Positions 23,201 to 36,756 of a stretch of DNA of 64,000 bases are shown one piece after another. The translations under genes and the position numbers were made by a program. Origin of the DNA: Aphrophora alni. Lineage: Eukaryota > Arthropoda > Insecta > Hemiptera > Aphrophoridae. Each line of letters opens with the position of its first letter. Positions within the stretch are counted from its first letter, which is position 1. The stretch is taken from NCBI GenBank assembly GCA_963513935.1, contig OY740767.1, positions 83,440,060 through 83,504,059 of the forward strand, written 5' to 3'. The notes below the pieces were generated by a model. The model worked only from the letters and a program-made list of their open reading frames with translations, made no database searches and was not told the DNA's origin.

Positions 23201-24373
23201 AATGTCAGCATTATATGCCTATGAATTATTTCTTTTCAGTTTATTTTTATTATTCATATAATAATTTTTACTTCAAGTAGGCCTAAATGTTTATCTGTCA
23301 GCAGGGACTGTTAGCCTATAGCTATTTTTGGTTCTAATTTGACACTGGCAAAGTTAAAATTAAATTGGATATTTATGCCTATTATATGTGTGTTATTGTA
23401 TAATATTTTGTATTTGTATTATTAATATTAAGACTATGTTTTTAAAGTCTAAATTGTAACTTTTATTAGTTTAACTAATTTGAAAAAGTGTTATGCTTAG
23501 TTATATTCCCGGCTTAAATATAAATTGAGATTTTATTTTTAAATTGTTTATTTGTCAGGATTTAATTGTGTTTTCATTTTGATGGTGCTTAGCATTATGG
23601 GATTTTTATCGGTTTTTAAATTAAAATAAAATATAATATAATGCTGTATAGGCCTACTATAGCTATGCTGTGTAATTAAACAGGTGAAATAGACAATGTA
23701 GGCTATATGAATACAAAATCATATTTATTATCTTTATGAACACTTATAAATTTCACTATGTAAGTATCAAAATTTATAAACAATAGCTATCAAATTCAAA
23801 TTAATCAAAATTATATAGTCTACTATTACTAGGGTATTCTTATTTACTCTAGTAAGATGGGTGATTGGGTCGGTGAATATATGAAATGTTTGTTTTTATG
23901 TTTTTAATAGTTCTTGTTCGTAGGATGTATCAAGATTCACAAGATTTTGATTATAAATTCAACATGAAATACTTCACTCACCAATTGGTTTCTATTTTCT
24001 ATAATTACCATATACTTAAGTCTTTTCTTCTTTACCTTAAATCTCAGGATATTTATTCATGAATACAATCATATATTAAAATCTATTGAGCACAAAATTA
24101 TGTTAAAAACTGTTTTTAATGGTGTCCTGAGTCCAAGTAATTGTTAATTGTTGTGGCTCCTCTGCCTGATAAAATCATTTTTCTTCTTTCCCTTTTTTTA
24201 TTTAATTATACTCACTTTAACTTCACTGCAGTATTTATTTACTATAGTGCCCCAATTTTAATTATTTTTAAGTTTTTTTTTTCTATCCCTACCTCTTTAT
24301 AAGAATAGTAACATTTTTTGTTGAGTAAAAATAATGTTTTCACGTCAAAATTGACATATTTCAATAACGTAAT

Positions 24374-24550
24374 TGTGGGTTAAGTTTTCATGGCAAACAA
24401 TGTTTCGACTGATCACCGAAGTCGAGCAACATTGAGCGTCATTATTACTTGGTGGGTGATAGTTTTTCTACCACGTGTGTATGCAGTTTTTAACTGTTTT
24501 TCGAACCCTTGAACAGTCAACATGGAGTGTGAGATGTGTGGGTTAAGTTT
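24374..24550. mobile_element. Small retroposon-like insertion with 14-bp direct repeats
   Basis: TGTGGGTTAAGTTT occurs exactly at 24374-24387 and 24537-24550 and brackets 149 bp that is less AT-rich than its surroundings. The insert contains GTTTCGACTGATCACCGAAG, whose complement has the TCGAAAC form seen at the ends of other elements here. The arrangement fits a short insertion with a target duplication, perhaps a truncated Penelope-like or SINE copy. No poly-A tail is visible, so the class is unknown. Confidence 0.5.
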
Positions 24551-26306
24551 ACAAATTCACCTTCATGAAAGCCAAATGCTTGCTATTTTTGGATGAAATT
24601 ATATAATAAAACTGATTATGGTTTTTCATTTTCAAATTTCATAATCATTTTTGGGGTTGTCTGTTGTCTATAAGTGATTTAATCCCCGAATCATCCCATT
24701 TTGTGTGGGTATAAAATGTACATCCAGTGTTGCCCAAACATGTTTTCTACAATAAAAAATATTTTACAACTAAAAATAAAATTTCCTAGTCAAATCGCAA
24801 AAATTAAGGGAGAAATCAATAATAATAGTGGAAAGAATTTAGTTGTATTTCCATCAAATTTAACACCTGAGCTAGGTTTAAACATGATCAGAAAATTTCA
24901 AAAAGTTGCCATGTGAATGGTTTTATATATAGTTGCGCTTTACCTACATGAACCTATAATAGCTCATTTTGTGCAGTTGTGATCATCTGCAAATATATTA
25001 ATCTAAAGTTCAAAGTTGGTAAAATAGCAATTATTACAAAAAAGAAGAAATTTGCATATCAGTACAGTAGCTGCATGCTAAGTATTTATTTTTATTCTGT
25101 CAAGTTACGTTCATCAGCTATCTGGACCTTCTAGGAAAAGATGCTCAAATTTATTATGATTTGACTCATCAAGTAGTCATTACAGTACTTAACAGAGGAC
25201 GATAAGAAAATGATATAATTAGGCTTCCTGGTATTCTAGGCTATATAGTGCAAAGAATTTTTCCTCCATAACTAGCTTTAGTAGCATGGTTTCATTTATA
25301 AACTTCCTACTTATAATTAATTTTTAATGTCACCTATCTAGCCTGTCTATATAATTTGTGATGATATAAAGTGTTTTAAGCTTATAATCTTATAATAGGT
25401 CCACTGTCTAAATAATGAAGTTTATTGGTATTGAAATAACGTAAATATTGGGCTATTTTAGCAGAAGTTTTTTGTGAAGGACTTCGCCCACATTAATCTA
25501 TTTATTTATAGAAATAATACTTTGCATTACCCTGTAATAATTTCCTTTCATAGTAACATGCATTGTAGTGTTTGGAATGTGCATTTAGTTTCAGAGTTAT
25601 TTCCAATTGTTGGCTAAATGCAGAGACCTTGTGTCATGACTCATCTGACTATACTACTTTAATTATATGAAGACCGTGTTTGGAATGTTCATTTAGAGTT
25701 CAAAATAGCTGCTAACTGGAAAGCAGTGCGAGGCTATTCAACAAATATTTAGTTCCAAGGTCATTATTAAGTCAGTACAGTCCTACAATCAGTCTAAAAT
25801 GTTTAAAAATAGACATCTGTAAACCACACTAATTATTAGCAATTTATTATAATTGAATGAACTCACAAACCACACTTTGGGCTGTATGTTGTGTTGTTTT
25901 ATGACAGCTAATGCAGCTGTCTAATGAATCAGATATGGATCTATAAAATGTCCACTGATCCTATCATTTTAAACATTCTACCACAGATTATACCACTCGT
26001 GTACGGTCTCTCTATATTATCTTTTCTCTAATAACTGAAGTTAATCACAGAGTTTTAAATTGGCTGTCATTTTGAAATTGTTTGCTATATTCATACAATT
26101 ATTTCAGGGTTAATGGTACTAATTAATCTCAACTCTCCACAGTTAAATATACTATTATAGAGTTATCATGAATATTTTAATTTCTAACTCTGACTAACCT
26201 AAATAAAAATCTACAAATCAAATGTGTATTAATAGGGGAGGCAGTACAGGGTTTTGAAATATATATACAACAAATATATGTACAACTGAACATCATTTCT
26301 GACAAA

Positions 26307-26427
26307 ACTGGGTTTAACTACAAAATGTTTCTGACAAAAATGTTAGAAGCAAGAGATAAAACAACTGTCTCTGAGTTTAAAAAAGAAAAGGATGAGTTAC
26401 AATTCTAACATTTTGGAATATTTCCAA
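26307..26427 (+). repeat. Duplicated 121-bp piece of a Tigger-type transposase
   Basis: Almost identical (one or two differences) to 27148-27268, which is the DDE-domain region containing the first catalytic Asp of the element downstream. This copy keeps the expected GACAAAACTGGGTTTAACTA context (D-x-T-G-x-N). It lies outside the element, upstream of its likely 5' end, in the same orientation. Confidence 0.9.
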
Positions 26428-26550
26428 AATATATATTTAAGGTTCTCCGTAAGGTTTTTTGCATAATTTAATAACAGTTTGGTATTTTCAACAATGACGA
26501 ACCAACAATGTTTATGTAAAAAACATTGTAAATGTAGAAATTAAAATATA

Positions 26551-27842
26551 ATAGACTCACACTTATCCGAGGCTTTGGGTTAACTGAGGCAGTTGAGCTA
26601 AGTTGAGCCGATGTATTCAAACTGACCTTCGGGAGCCTTCAGATGTGGTTGTTTTATATTGTGTTGAGTATATCGCTGTACACTAATAGTCTGTTTGAAT
26701 CAATAGTCTGTGCCTGGTGGTTTGTTTTTCATTTGTGATTCGCTTTGTAGATGTGGTTTGAGAATGAGTGATAAACGTAAAAGAGTTGTTGTTTCGTTAC
26801 AAAGAAAGTTTAATGCTATAAAGAGGTTAGATAATGGAGAGTGTATTAAAAAAGTTGCTGCTGATTTGGGTGTAGGAGAAGTGACAGTGGGTGATTGAAG
26901 ACGGGAACGAAGTGACATTGAAAAGTGGGTTAATCAGAGTGTTAGTGGGTAGTGGTGTAGCCAGAAAAACTATGAACAAAGGGGAATATAAATATACAAT
27001 TAAAGTTTTGTCTCAAGTGCGAGGGATGGGAAGTAGTAAGTGCCCCTATGCTACAAAATTTCATAAGAAGTTTATTAATGGAGAAGAAAATTTTACAACT
27101 AGGGATGGATGGATTGATAGGTAGGAGAAGAAGTACAGTATAAGATAACTGGGTTTAACTACAAAATGTTTCTGACAAAAATGTTAGAAGCAAGAGATAA
27201 AACAACTGTCTCTGAGTTTTAAAAAGAAAAGGATGAGTTACAATTCTAACATTTTGGAATATTTCCAATTCCCTCAAACTATGGCCCTTACTGATATACA
27301 AATCTAAAGCCCAAGAGGCTTTAAAAACTTAGATGTGAAGGGGGTATACACAAACCAGAAAAATGTATGGATGGATCACACATTTTTAAAGATCAGGTTT
27401 TCATGGAGTATGTTCCTTTAGTTGAAACATTTCTCAAAAACAGAAAACTTGCTCAAAAATACATTTTATTTTTGGACAATGTTTTTTCTCATCCAGACAT
27501 TAATGAACTTTCAAGCGGTGACATAAAAGCTTTATTTTTGCCACCAAATGTCACATTGTGATTCAACCCCAGGGATTTAACCTTAAAATGTTTTAAAGGA
27601 ATTATTGTAGGAGGCACCTGTAGGTGTTAATAACAAAGTTATATGAAGGAACGATTTTTACGGAAGCTCTCAAAAAAGTTACAATTAAAGATGTTGTTTA
27701 CTGGACTGCTATGGCTTGGGATGACTTAAAAAATTCGGCACTAGAAAAATTTTGCAGAAATGTTTTTTATTTTGAAAAGCCTAACAGTAAAAGTTCCATC
27801 AAAGATAAAGATCTTGTAAAAGCCCATCAAGTAATACCTTAA
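26551..27842 (+). mobile_element. Broken pogo/Tigger (jerky/CENP-B-like) DNA transposon
   Basis: The 5' end near 26551 has ACTCACACTTATCCGAGGC and GGTTAACTGAGGC, a decayed pogo/Tigger terminal repeat. The transposase pseudogene follows. The 3' terminal repeat was not recognised after 27842, so the end is missing or too decayed to see. Confidence 0.75.
26764..27842 (+). pseudogene. Tigger/jerky-like transposase, frameshifted
   Basis: Order of recognisable parts: a psq/CENP-B N-terminal helix-turn-helix starting at the ATG at 26764 (MSDKRKRVVVSLQRKFNAIK, then KKVAADLGVGEVTVGD); a second DNA-binding domain in another frame (GVARKTMNKGEYK, ATKFHKKF, GEENFTTRDGWIDR, 26891-27124); the start of the DDE domain (27148-27350, several stops); then 27367-27561 with LAQKYILFLDNVFSHP, the second catalytic Asp (LDN), and LFLPPNVTL; and 27624-27842 with the C-terminal region, including KVTIKDVVYWTAMAWDDL. 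In the family the protein binds the terminal repeats and cuts at TA. Multiple frameshifts and stops mean no protein is made. Confidence 0.85.
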
Positions 27843-30800
27843 TTTAAAAGTCTTATTTAATAGAAGATAACTGTAAAACCAGAGGTCGTTATTTTACTCC
27901 AATTCAAAATGGTGAAAGGTCAAATATTGAAATTTAGTACTAGGCCTATACTTTAAAGATTTAGGGAAATGCAACTTCCAAGCGAAACTAATAAAATAAT
28001 GACAGTAAATTTTTGTTATTATAATTTTGTCTCCTTTATTATTTTATACTTCTATATTTTTATTGGAGTAAGATAACCAATTTATAGTTTGTGTGGACCT
28101 CTTTTTAGTTTCTATTAAACAAGACCTTTTAATTTATGTAATTGATGAGGTTTTACATTTGAAAATTTTGAGTTATCTCCAGAAACCCCGTTTTGGGGTG
28201 GGATTAAATTTACCTTCAAATGTCAATATATGGTGGTTTTACACCATGAAAATTTCTAAAATTGAGCTTTCTAATTTTTAAAGTTTAAAACTTATTTAAC
28301 CGTCCCAGGACTTTTTTGACAGGTAGTATGTATTAGGGTTTTTTTTTTTTTTTTTTAATGCTAATTTTGGTTTGAGAATTATTCTCTAAGCCTATGTGTA
28401 AGTAGATGATAGTAGACAATGGTAAAATTAAGAATACCCAATTTCAAATTAAGACTACCCAACTTTGAATTAAATTATTATTATGTTGTACGTAGGCTAT
28501 ATAGTTTTTGTTTCTATTCTTTTCTCAAATGAAAACACATTTAGTAGGCTCTAGGAATGAATGCATACTGCTCATCTATGTGAGTGTATTAATAAACCAT
28601 TACTTGTGAGCATCAGAGCTTGTAAATGATGGTAACAGATTTTAAGGGCCTATGTCTTTGATCCTTCTCAAATTCTCAAAGATTTGCTGGGACAAGTGTT
28701 TCTAAGTAGGAAAATATATCTTTTTGTTTTACCAACTAAAGCCTTTGAAACTGAACTTAACAAAACAACATCTTTGGTTCAACTATGTCATAAGTTTAAT
28801 TTTATACCTAAATACTTGAGATTTAAAGTGAAGTGTAACACCTTGTCTGCTACGAAAGCTAAAGAATTAGTTTTTAGGCTTGGATAAAAGAAGAAACATT
28901 TTAGGATCAGAAATAACATAAGCTGCCACCTAAAAGCTGTCAAAAATATTGGCCTTTTATCATTTCTCAACCCCTCCTACTTTATGCTTTCCATTGTCTT
29001 GTAATTTTGGTTGTTTAGGACTTGTTGTTTTGTTCTAATTTAGTAGCTTGAAAATGCCTATCAGTGAAACATAATTATGTCCCTCAGTAGTGGTACATTT
29101 AAAGGTAAAGAGACTTTGTAAATGATCTGAAAAGAGTTCTTTTTACATTCAACTTTTATATAATACAGCAAAATCATCTATAAAAACAGTATAAATTTAC
29201 AATTTATGTCATGTTACATGTAGGCTATATACTAAGTACATTCTTTACGTGTTTCTGAATGAGTTTAATGGGTTAGCTGAATTCAGTGATCATGCAACTA
29301 CCTAGACTTTTGAATTGTTTGTTTGAATACTTGAAATAACTAGTTTTACTACTTTCTATATTATGCAATTCATTTGAAGAGTGCAGGGCAGCAGCTAATA
29401 ATCTTGAATACTTTATTCTCATAATTTGTTATTACCACGTTGTTTAAATAATTGGTTGGTTATGCGAGATGTAGAAAGAAACTAAGAAGAAATGCTTATT
29501 ATGTTTAACTTCTCTTTTTAGGTAAATACATGTCTATGGCTGGTTGTATATTTAAATTGCAGTTCCCTTAGTTGTTGTAATAATCTAGACTATCTTTATG
29601 TTAACGTAAAAGCTGCTAATATTGTGGTGTCATAGACATACAAATAACAATTTAAAAAGTGTTGCATGAGGACATTTTACACATTTGTTGTAAAATATTA
29701 GAATTTTTATTATTTTATACATGATGATTCAAATGTTGGTTTATTTATATGTTGACATTAATGAACTATCAGAAGGAAATAAGCAAGGGTGTGTAGAGTG
29801 CGTGTCTGAAAAACTATCAGTTTGTTTCTGATGACTCCTCCTGTCAGTGGCTCTGTGATTGACTCGCATTATTGATTATCATACCACCAGTCCTCAGGTG
29901 TTAGAATAAGTCACTGTTAAATTCTAGTGTTATTGAAAAATTACTTCAAGTTGAGCTTTTCACACAGATAAATGCTGCATTTCAGATGGTAGAAATGAAG
30001 TTTGAATGGCCCCTATTGAGGAGACATATTTCAATATTCTGTGAGACCCTGTGGAACTTATCACAACCACCACAATTACCCATTACTTCTATATTGAAAT
30101 TCCCTCTGGTGCTCACTAAAGTGAGTATTGGCATAGTGTTGCTGATAGATATTAGCTGGATCTACATCTTCATATAGTCTTGATTCCTCTCTTGCATCGA
30201 GGAGACCTCGGATCATACATATTATAATTTGATTGTGAGGCTGTTGCGAATAAGAGGTATAGGATTTTTGGCTTCCAGACTTCTGGGGAACTCTGATTGG
30301 ACAAGCTTATGATTGGATTACTAAAACTCGTAAAGGGGACTAATTTACTGGACTAGAAATAAGAGGCTTAGCTGAACAATAGTGCGGTACTTGGGGTCTG
30401 TATCTAATCTTCATAGTTCCTTTTTCACCTCTTTTGGTCAACTCTTGACATTAAGATATGATACTTCCTTAAGATATTTGTAAGACTAAATAGTTTCTAT
30501 TAAATTTTTATTTAAATATTTTTAGGTTAAATATTAATGTTTTCCTAATCAGGTAGTTTTACAAATAGACAACTTCATGAGATTTGCTATTATGTAGGTC
30601 ATAATTTTTAACATTGAAACTGGTAATAATCATAGAACAACTGTTATATTTGGCTCGTTGTTGTCAATAATTGAACACTGACTATTATAATTTGAGTAAC
30701 AATTATTGATTTTGTATCTAGAAAAGTTTTTTCATTGCTTTGATTTTGGGCTCATTGGAGAGCTGACAATCAACACAGCTATGATTTTTGGTTGAACATA

Positions 30801-31046
30801 CTTTGGATTTTTCGTCTTAAACAGTCAAATAGGATTTTGTTTTCTTTCATGTTTCTTTAAACCGATGATATACATATGATTAGGTTACATTTATTTTATA
30901 TACATTTCTTTTTAAATGGTTACAAAATGTTCCAAAAATGATTGCCAATCTAGAATTGGCAACTCCCAGTTAAAGGCCTAAAATTGCCTTTAAGGATTAG
31001 CAGACATTGATCTGAATTAGTGAAAACTAGATTTAACTAAATTATT

Positions 31047-31254
31047 CCCTTCAAAAATAAATATATGGAAATTTTATATTCTCCACATTTTTTAAAATTA
31101 TGTCTGTGTGATAGATCTATATATATTATTTCATATATGTTTAAAGATCCCCTTCAAAAATAAATATATAGAAATTTTATATTCTCTCCATAAGTTTTAA
31201 AATTATTTTTGTGTGATAGATCTATACATTATTTCAAACTATATGTTTAAAGAT
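31047..31254. repeat. Two-copy tandem repeat, period 103 bp
   Basis: CCCTTCAAAAATAAATATAT begins each copy (31047 and 31150). Copies differ by several substitutions and small indels. Confidence 0.85.
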
Positions 31255-33474
31255 ATAAACATATATCTTTATCCTTAGCAGAGCCTATGGTTAAAATGCT
31301 TAAATTATCCTGTTCCTTATATTAAGACATCTCTATAGATATGAGCAATGTACTCGACCTTGGCAAATGACCTGTGTCATAGGTTTGGGTTGATCTTTTG
31401 CTATGCTATGCCATGCCTTTGCCACCCTCTTTAGTTGCAGTTTATCTCCCCCCCCCCTACATGTTTCTCAGACAGACACAAACAGCTGGCTGTGCAACAC
31501 ATGTATGTTCAACACCTGCTTTTTAAAACATTCCTAGCCTGTTACAGAGACTCCATTGTTTAAAGGAAAATAACATTTGGTAGTGTTTTGCATGAATTAT
31601 AGTCCAAAATAATTACAGTTTAACTTTTTTTTAAATTGTTGGGATATGACGATTTGATTGATATATTTTTAGTGAGTTGTTGCCGTTAAAAAGATGGTTA
31701 AAATATGAAGAATGGAATAAACCAATTTTTTGTTTTAAGTAAATTTAATAAACTGGCTATTCCTCCTGTTTATCTATAAACAACTTTGCCTTCTGTGTGA
31801 AAACGCATATGTCCCACAATGGTAGACCTATTTTAGCTAGTATATATTGCAGACACACTTTATAATACAACAACTCCAGGTATAAAGTTTAATATATTAA
31901 AATACTTCAGAAAACTCACTCTATAGACATTGTTTTCAATTCAAACAGGAGAAAGTGCAAATATATTGTTTTTAATAGTTCTTAAACCTAAATTATCGGT
32001 TTAAAAAACACAACTAACCCTAATGACAGTCCAAGATATGCATTTGAGCCGAAGATTGTAAGAAATTATAATATAAATAATATAACAGGCTTATGTATTT
32101 AACTTATTTTTATTATAAAATTAATAATATGAAAATGAAATGGAAAACACTTTATATTTCGGTTTATTAAAATTAAAAATGAAGGTTCGATTTCAACAAC
32201 AAGATATAAATTTTTCATAATGTGTTCATATTTAGAGAAAATTTTTGATGTCATTTGCTCAAGTGTATTTATGTAATCAGCAATAATAGTTTATTTTTAT
32301 AATTTTGTTTATTTGATCATTTATTTTAGGTAATGTTTATGTTAGAAATTTATTTAATTGCACTTGTCATAATGGTGAAACTTAGATTGGGAAACATAGA
32401 ATGTGTGCTAATCTCCAAAATAGGTTTTACTTGTCATTACAATTTATATTAAAAAATATATGGGTGGAGTCTCTGAAGGGATAGAAATTTTTGTCCGATT
32501 TCACAAAATTTTATTCAAATATTTAGTTTTGTGTGTGATTTTTTTGTTTGATTTTCGTTAAAATTGTTGCAAACATAGTTTTACTTTGTACCATTTAATG
32601 TTAAATTCTGTAAAAAAAAAAAAAAGAAGAAGAAGAATAAGATGATAAGTTTACAACTTTTAGCAGCTTTTTTTAAACTTTGTTTTAAAACATTGTTTAA
32701 AAAAAAATGATATGCTTGTTTGTAGCCTAATGATTAAACAAAATTCAATAATAATTACATTCATTTTGCAATAATGTATATACCGTACATAGATAAATAT
32801 TTGTGATTAATAATTTCCTTATTCCTTGCAGTAATTATTAGAACAACAATGCTCAATTTCGTGAAATGTGAAACTGTTATGAATGCATGCATATTTTGTA
32901 TTGTCCCTGGACAATGAAGTTTGAGCATTGTATCCAATACAGTAAGATTTTTTGTGTGTCTGGGTTCAAGAGTTTAAACTTTATCGTGTAATTTTGATTT
33001 TATATTCTGAAAATATATTTTACTTTTAATTGCTTCGAACTAATGATCGTATTGTTTAACATTAAATTGTTATTTCAATTTTAATTCGTAACTAGGATCT
33101 AACATTATTTTATCTTTTGAATTAAACATAAAAATGTATAATCTTTTATTTTACAATACTTTTTGTTAACTTGTCAGAACATTTTGTACAAGATGTGCTG
33201 TGTTAACCAGATAACATTGATCAGTGTAAGGGACAGATCTCTCTCTGGAAGTGTTTGGGTGGCTCTGAATATTTAGTTGTCGATACATAGTTGTATATAA
33301 CTAATATTTTTATATAGCCTATTCTTTGTTTTTTACTTTCTCATGTATACTTAGTTAAGGAAAGTTATGTTATGGTTAAAAAAATCAATGTTTAGTTTTT
33401 CGGATACCGTATATCCTTTTACAAGTCCCTTGAGCTTATTATAGTAGTTTTTGTAACTATGCCTATTTATCATC

Positions 33475-33750
33475 TGTGCAGTTCTCTGCAGCCCAGATGA
33501 GTGGACCTGTTTTGATCAAATTTGGTATGTTGCACATATTGCGTATCTCAAAACTTGTTTTGATTACTCAAAATTTGGGTGATCCTATCACTTGAAAACA
33601 AAAAAAAAAAATTATATTTCCTATAAATCGCCTCTAGCGAATTTTTATATCAAATTTTAGTTAAATGTATCCTCTAAAAGCACAAACAAATTTAATTGGT
33701 TGCCATCTTCTCAAATTGGGCATTGTGTTGAGCAAAACAAAAAATCGGCT
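33475..33750. repeat. Diverged dispersed repeat, related to 61805-62100
   Basis: TCTGTGCAGTTCTCTGCAGCCC followed by a TTTGATCAAATTTGG block resembles TCTGTGCAACTCTCTGAAGCCC and TTTGATCAATTTTG at 61816-61866 in the same orientation. Both continue into sequence with CATATTG/CATATTTTG and ACTCAAAAT. Family not identified. Confidence 0.5.
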
Positions 33751-33866
33751 TTAATGATTCATTTAATTTTTGGTTAAATATTAAATTAATTGCTCTAACC
33801 CGTATGTATAGTTGAAAGAAGATAAAAACAAAGAAAAATGTAGTTTTGAAATAACTTATGATTTAC

Positions 33867-34139
33867 GAAATTAAATATAGTATACCTATATAAACATATA
33901 TACATATATCTGGGTTTCCGTCATGCAACTTGTGTTGTAGTTTACACTACTTTATGTTGTGATTTGTGTGTGCTTGTACTTTTTATTTTTGTTTGACTTG
34001 CTCACATGTGAGTAAACATTACACCTGAAGATGAGAACCTGTTCTCGAAACGCGTAGTGTAAACTACAACACAAGTTGCATGACGGAAATCCAGGTATAT
34101 ATGTATATATGTTTATATAGGTATACTATATTTAGTTTC
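33867..34139. repeat. Foldback element with 84-86 bp arms
   Basis: Arms 33867-33950 and 34054-34139 are almost perfectly complementary (for example CATGCAACTTGTGTTGTAGT). The 103-nt loop carries CTGAAGA (34025), a GAGAA-CCTG-TTCTC hairpin, then GAAAC (34047). Direct repeats TTATGATTTACG at about 33857 and 34175 lie outside the arms and could be a target duplication. Confidence 0.8.
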
Positions 34140-35347
34140 ATACTATATTGCAACTGGAGACATAAACAATGAATTATGATTTACGTTTGAAGTGAGTTGG
34201 GATTTTATTTAAATATATTTAAATACTTGTTTAAATCATTTGTACAACACATCATCAATGGTTTAAAAAAAAAAAAAAAATTACCTGGGCTACATTTTTG
34301 GTGAGAATAGTTTTGTTTGGTTAGGATTTGGTGTGTGTCGATGAGTATTTGAGAAAGTTTGTATAATTTTTTTGTACTGTTTATATTTAACAAAACTAAA
34401 ACACCATTGTTTTAGCTTTTACATTTAAGACCAATTTTTTTCATAGGAACTGAGAATATAATACGTACTATTAAGCTCCAAATCGTTATCATCAAAACCG
34501 TAATATGATAAGAAAATGTTTTTCTTTGTACTCTTTATATACCACATTTAACTACATGTAACAAGGAAACTAATGTTGATCATTGGTGTGCTTGACACTA
34601 TACTATACTTGCCATTGCATTCAACAAGGATGCTTTTCAATGTCCTACATGACCACCGGAAATTTCTCTTACTAAACAAAAGCTTAAATTAACTGTTGCA
34701 TTGATTCTCAATTTAATGTTTGCAGAAATGTGTACTATTTCGTTTAGAAATAATTATTAGTTAATTTAAATTTTTTTTTTTTTTTAGTTTAGTGGTTTCA
34801 CATCATCTTGTATGTAAGAAACACCGCTACTATGTACTATAGGCTGCGCTCATGACAGAATAGCACTGAAATTACATGCTAATAATAATATTATTGAGCT
34901 TAGAACGATCTTTGCTTGTAAATTGATCTTCAACTTTGTAACTATCTATTCCTTTCTATTTGGCCACTTTAAAATCCGATTCTTTTGAATCCACCAAAGT
35001 AAATCACTTGCTCTTAATAATTTATCTTGTTTACTGATTTTGACTTATCATGGAGCTTTAAGAAATAATAATTCTCCTTCTTTCTGGATTGAATAAATCT
35101 TCACTTAACAGGTATTCAAAAAACTTCTAAAAATGTCTGGTCTTATTTATTTACTTTTTTAAAACTAGATCTTTATAATTTAATAGACTCTTCCTCAGGA
35201 TGTGCTTTTTGGAAGAAAAGTCTTTTGTGGGTAGGCAATAGTACCATAAGAATCAATATTTTCTTATTAATTACATAGGAGCACTTTATATTTTATTAAT
35301 TAACTGTCAATGTTAGATTACTTTTTTTTTATTGAATAAATCACTAT

Positions 35348-35351
<4 letters not shown>

Positions 35352-35386
<35 letters not shown>
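35352..35386. repeat. TA dinucleotide microsatellite
   Basis: About 17 TA units. Shorter TA tracts are at 14744-14759, 62992-63010 and 63548-63583. Confidence 0.95.
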
Positions 35387-35393
<7 letters not shown>

Positions 35394-35949
35394 TTTAAGT
35401 TTATATACTCATTTTATTTATACAAATAACCTATACAATCAATTGTTTTACTAATTTTTCAAAAATTGTACAAACTAACACTTCAAGAAATATAAGTCTA
35501 TACCTTTTATTGTTGTTTTTGTTGTCATAGTTTGATATTATTTGAAAAACTTTTCCTTTTTTATGCAAATTTATTCAAAGCATGATAATTAGCTGTGAGT
35601 ACCTTAAGACTGCAGTTCTATTGAAGCCCAAGATTGAGGAAGAACTAACTAATTTTGGAATGGTTAGTTCTGTAAAAACAATTACAGAAATAAACAATGA
35701 AATACAGTGAACTGATGTGTGTTATAGAGTATGTGTTGAAACATAATGCAAAATATTGTGCGAGAATATTATAATATTTAACGTTATAATAGCTAATTTA
35801 TATTTAATTTCTCTAAAATTCTAATTTGTCGAAATTTATTGTTGTGATTTTAATGATTCCATTTTTGGAAAGGGTATCTTCTCATGAATCTGGGATAAAA
35901 ATTTGGTTTATGTAGGCTATGTTATATGTTCACAATAAAACTAACTGTA

Positions 35950-36243
35950 AAACACTGCTTTTTTGACGTTTTGGAACAACCAAAACGCAGTGAGATAAGT
36001 TAAAACTTTTTTCCAAAATGATCAGTGAACAGAGACCTTTAAAATGAGGTATCACTCGACGTACCTTTACGTTTGCAAATTTTCCAAAAACGACCCCCCC
36101 CCCCCAAGCACTTTTGGGGCATTTTTGAGATTTGAAAACATTTTTACTGAATTATCTAGGGTCGAAATAGGGGAATTTAAGTTAAAACGAAGGCTGTAAC
36201 TCATTTGGTTCAGTCGCACAGGTGGTCTGATTCACCCTGTATA
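35950..36243. repeat. Possible end of a dispersed repeat
   Basis: The block ends TGATTCACCCTGTATA, a form often seen at ends of insect repeats, and contains C12 and a less AT-rich composition. No matching opposite end was found, so identity is uncertain. Confidence 0.3.
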
Positions 36244-36756
36244 TTTAATTATTTATTTGTATGCATTCGTAAATAGTTCGTTATCCTTAATTAGTTAGAA
36301 CAAGAAAATGTTTTCATTATCCACTTCTTAAAAATTTTCTGCAAAATCACGCTATGACAATCTCTGCTCCTTGTCTGATTTTGCAAATTTCAAACTCCTA
36401 TTAAAAAGGATGGTCCTAACCTGCTTGAAGGACTTAGAATATTTTTATTTTTCTATTTCATGTAGAAGGCATTTAATAAAATTTTTAATTTTAGTAAATT
36501 TAATTGTTACAGTTTGGATTCCATATCCAATCCTATGCAATGTGTCATTTAAACCGTCTATAAGAATAATTGTGCTGGAGGGGGGAAGGATACACAACAA
36601 ATATATAGAGAGTTTAAACTTAACAAATATTTGACGTCGGAAGACAGTTGAAGTATTTATTTTATTAAACCTATTATAGTACTTACATCATAAAATTAAC
36701 TTTAATTTTGGAGTATCTCAAAAATAGCTCAAATTGGGGATAAAATCAGATAAGTA

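Noticed and set aside
24701..24916. 71-codon open frame
   Set aside because: No recognisable domain, AT-rich, no splice context.
34025..34051. A functional hammerhead ribozyme
   Set aside because: The core words and stem II hairpin are there, but an extra T follows CTGAAGA and neither type I nor type III folding gives closed stems I and III with a proper cleavage site. Kept only as a motif observation.
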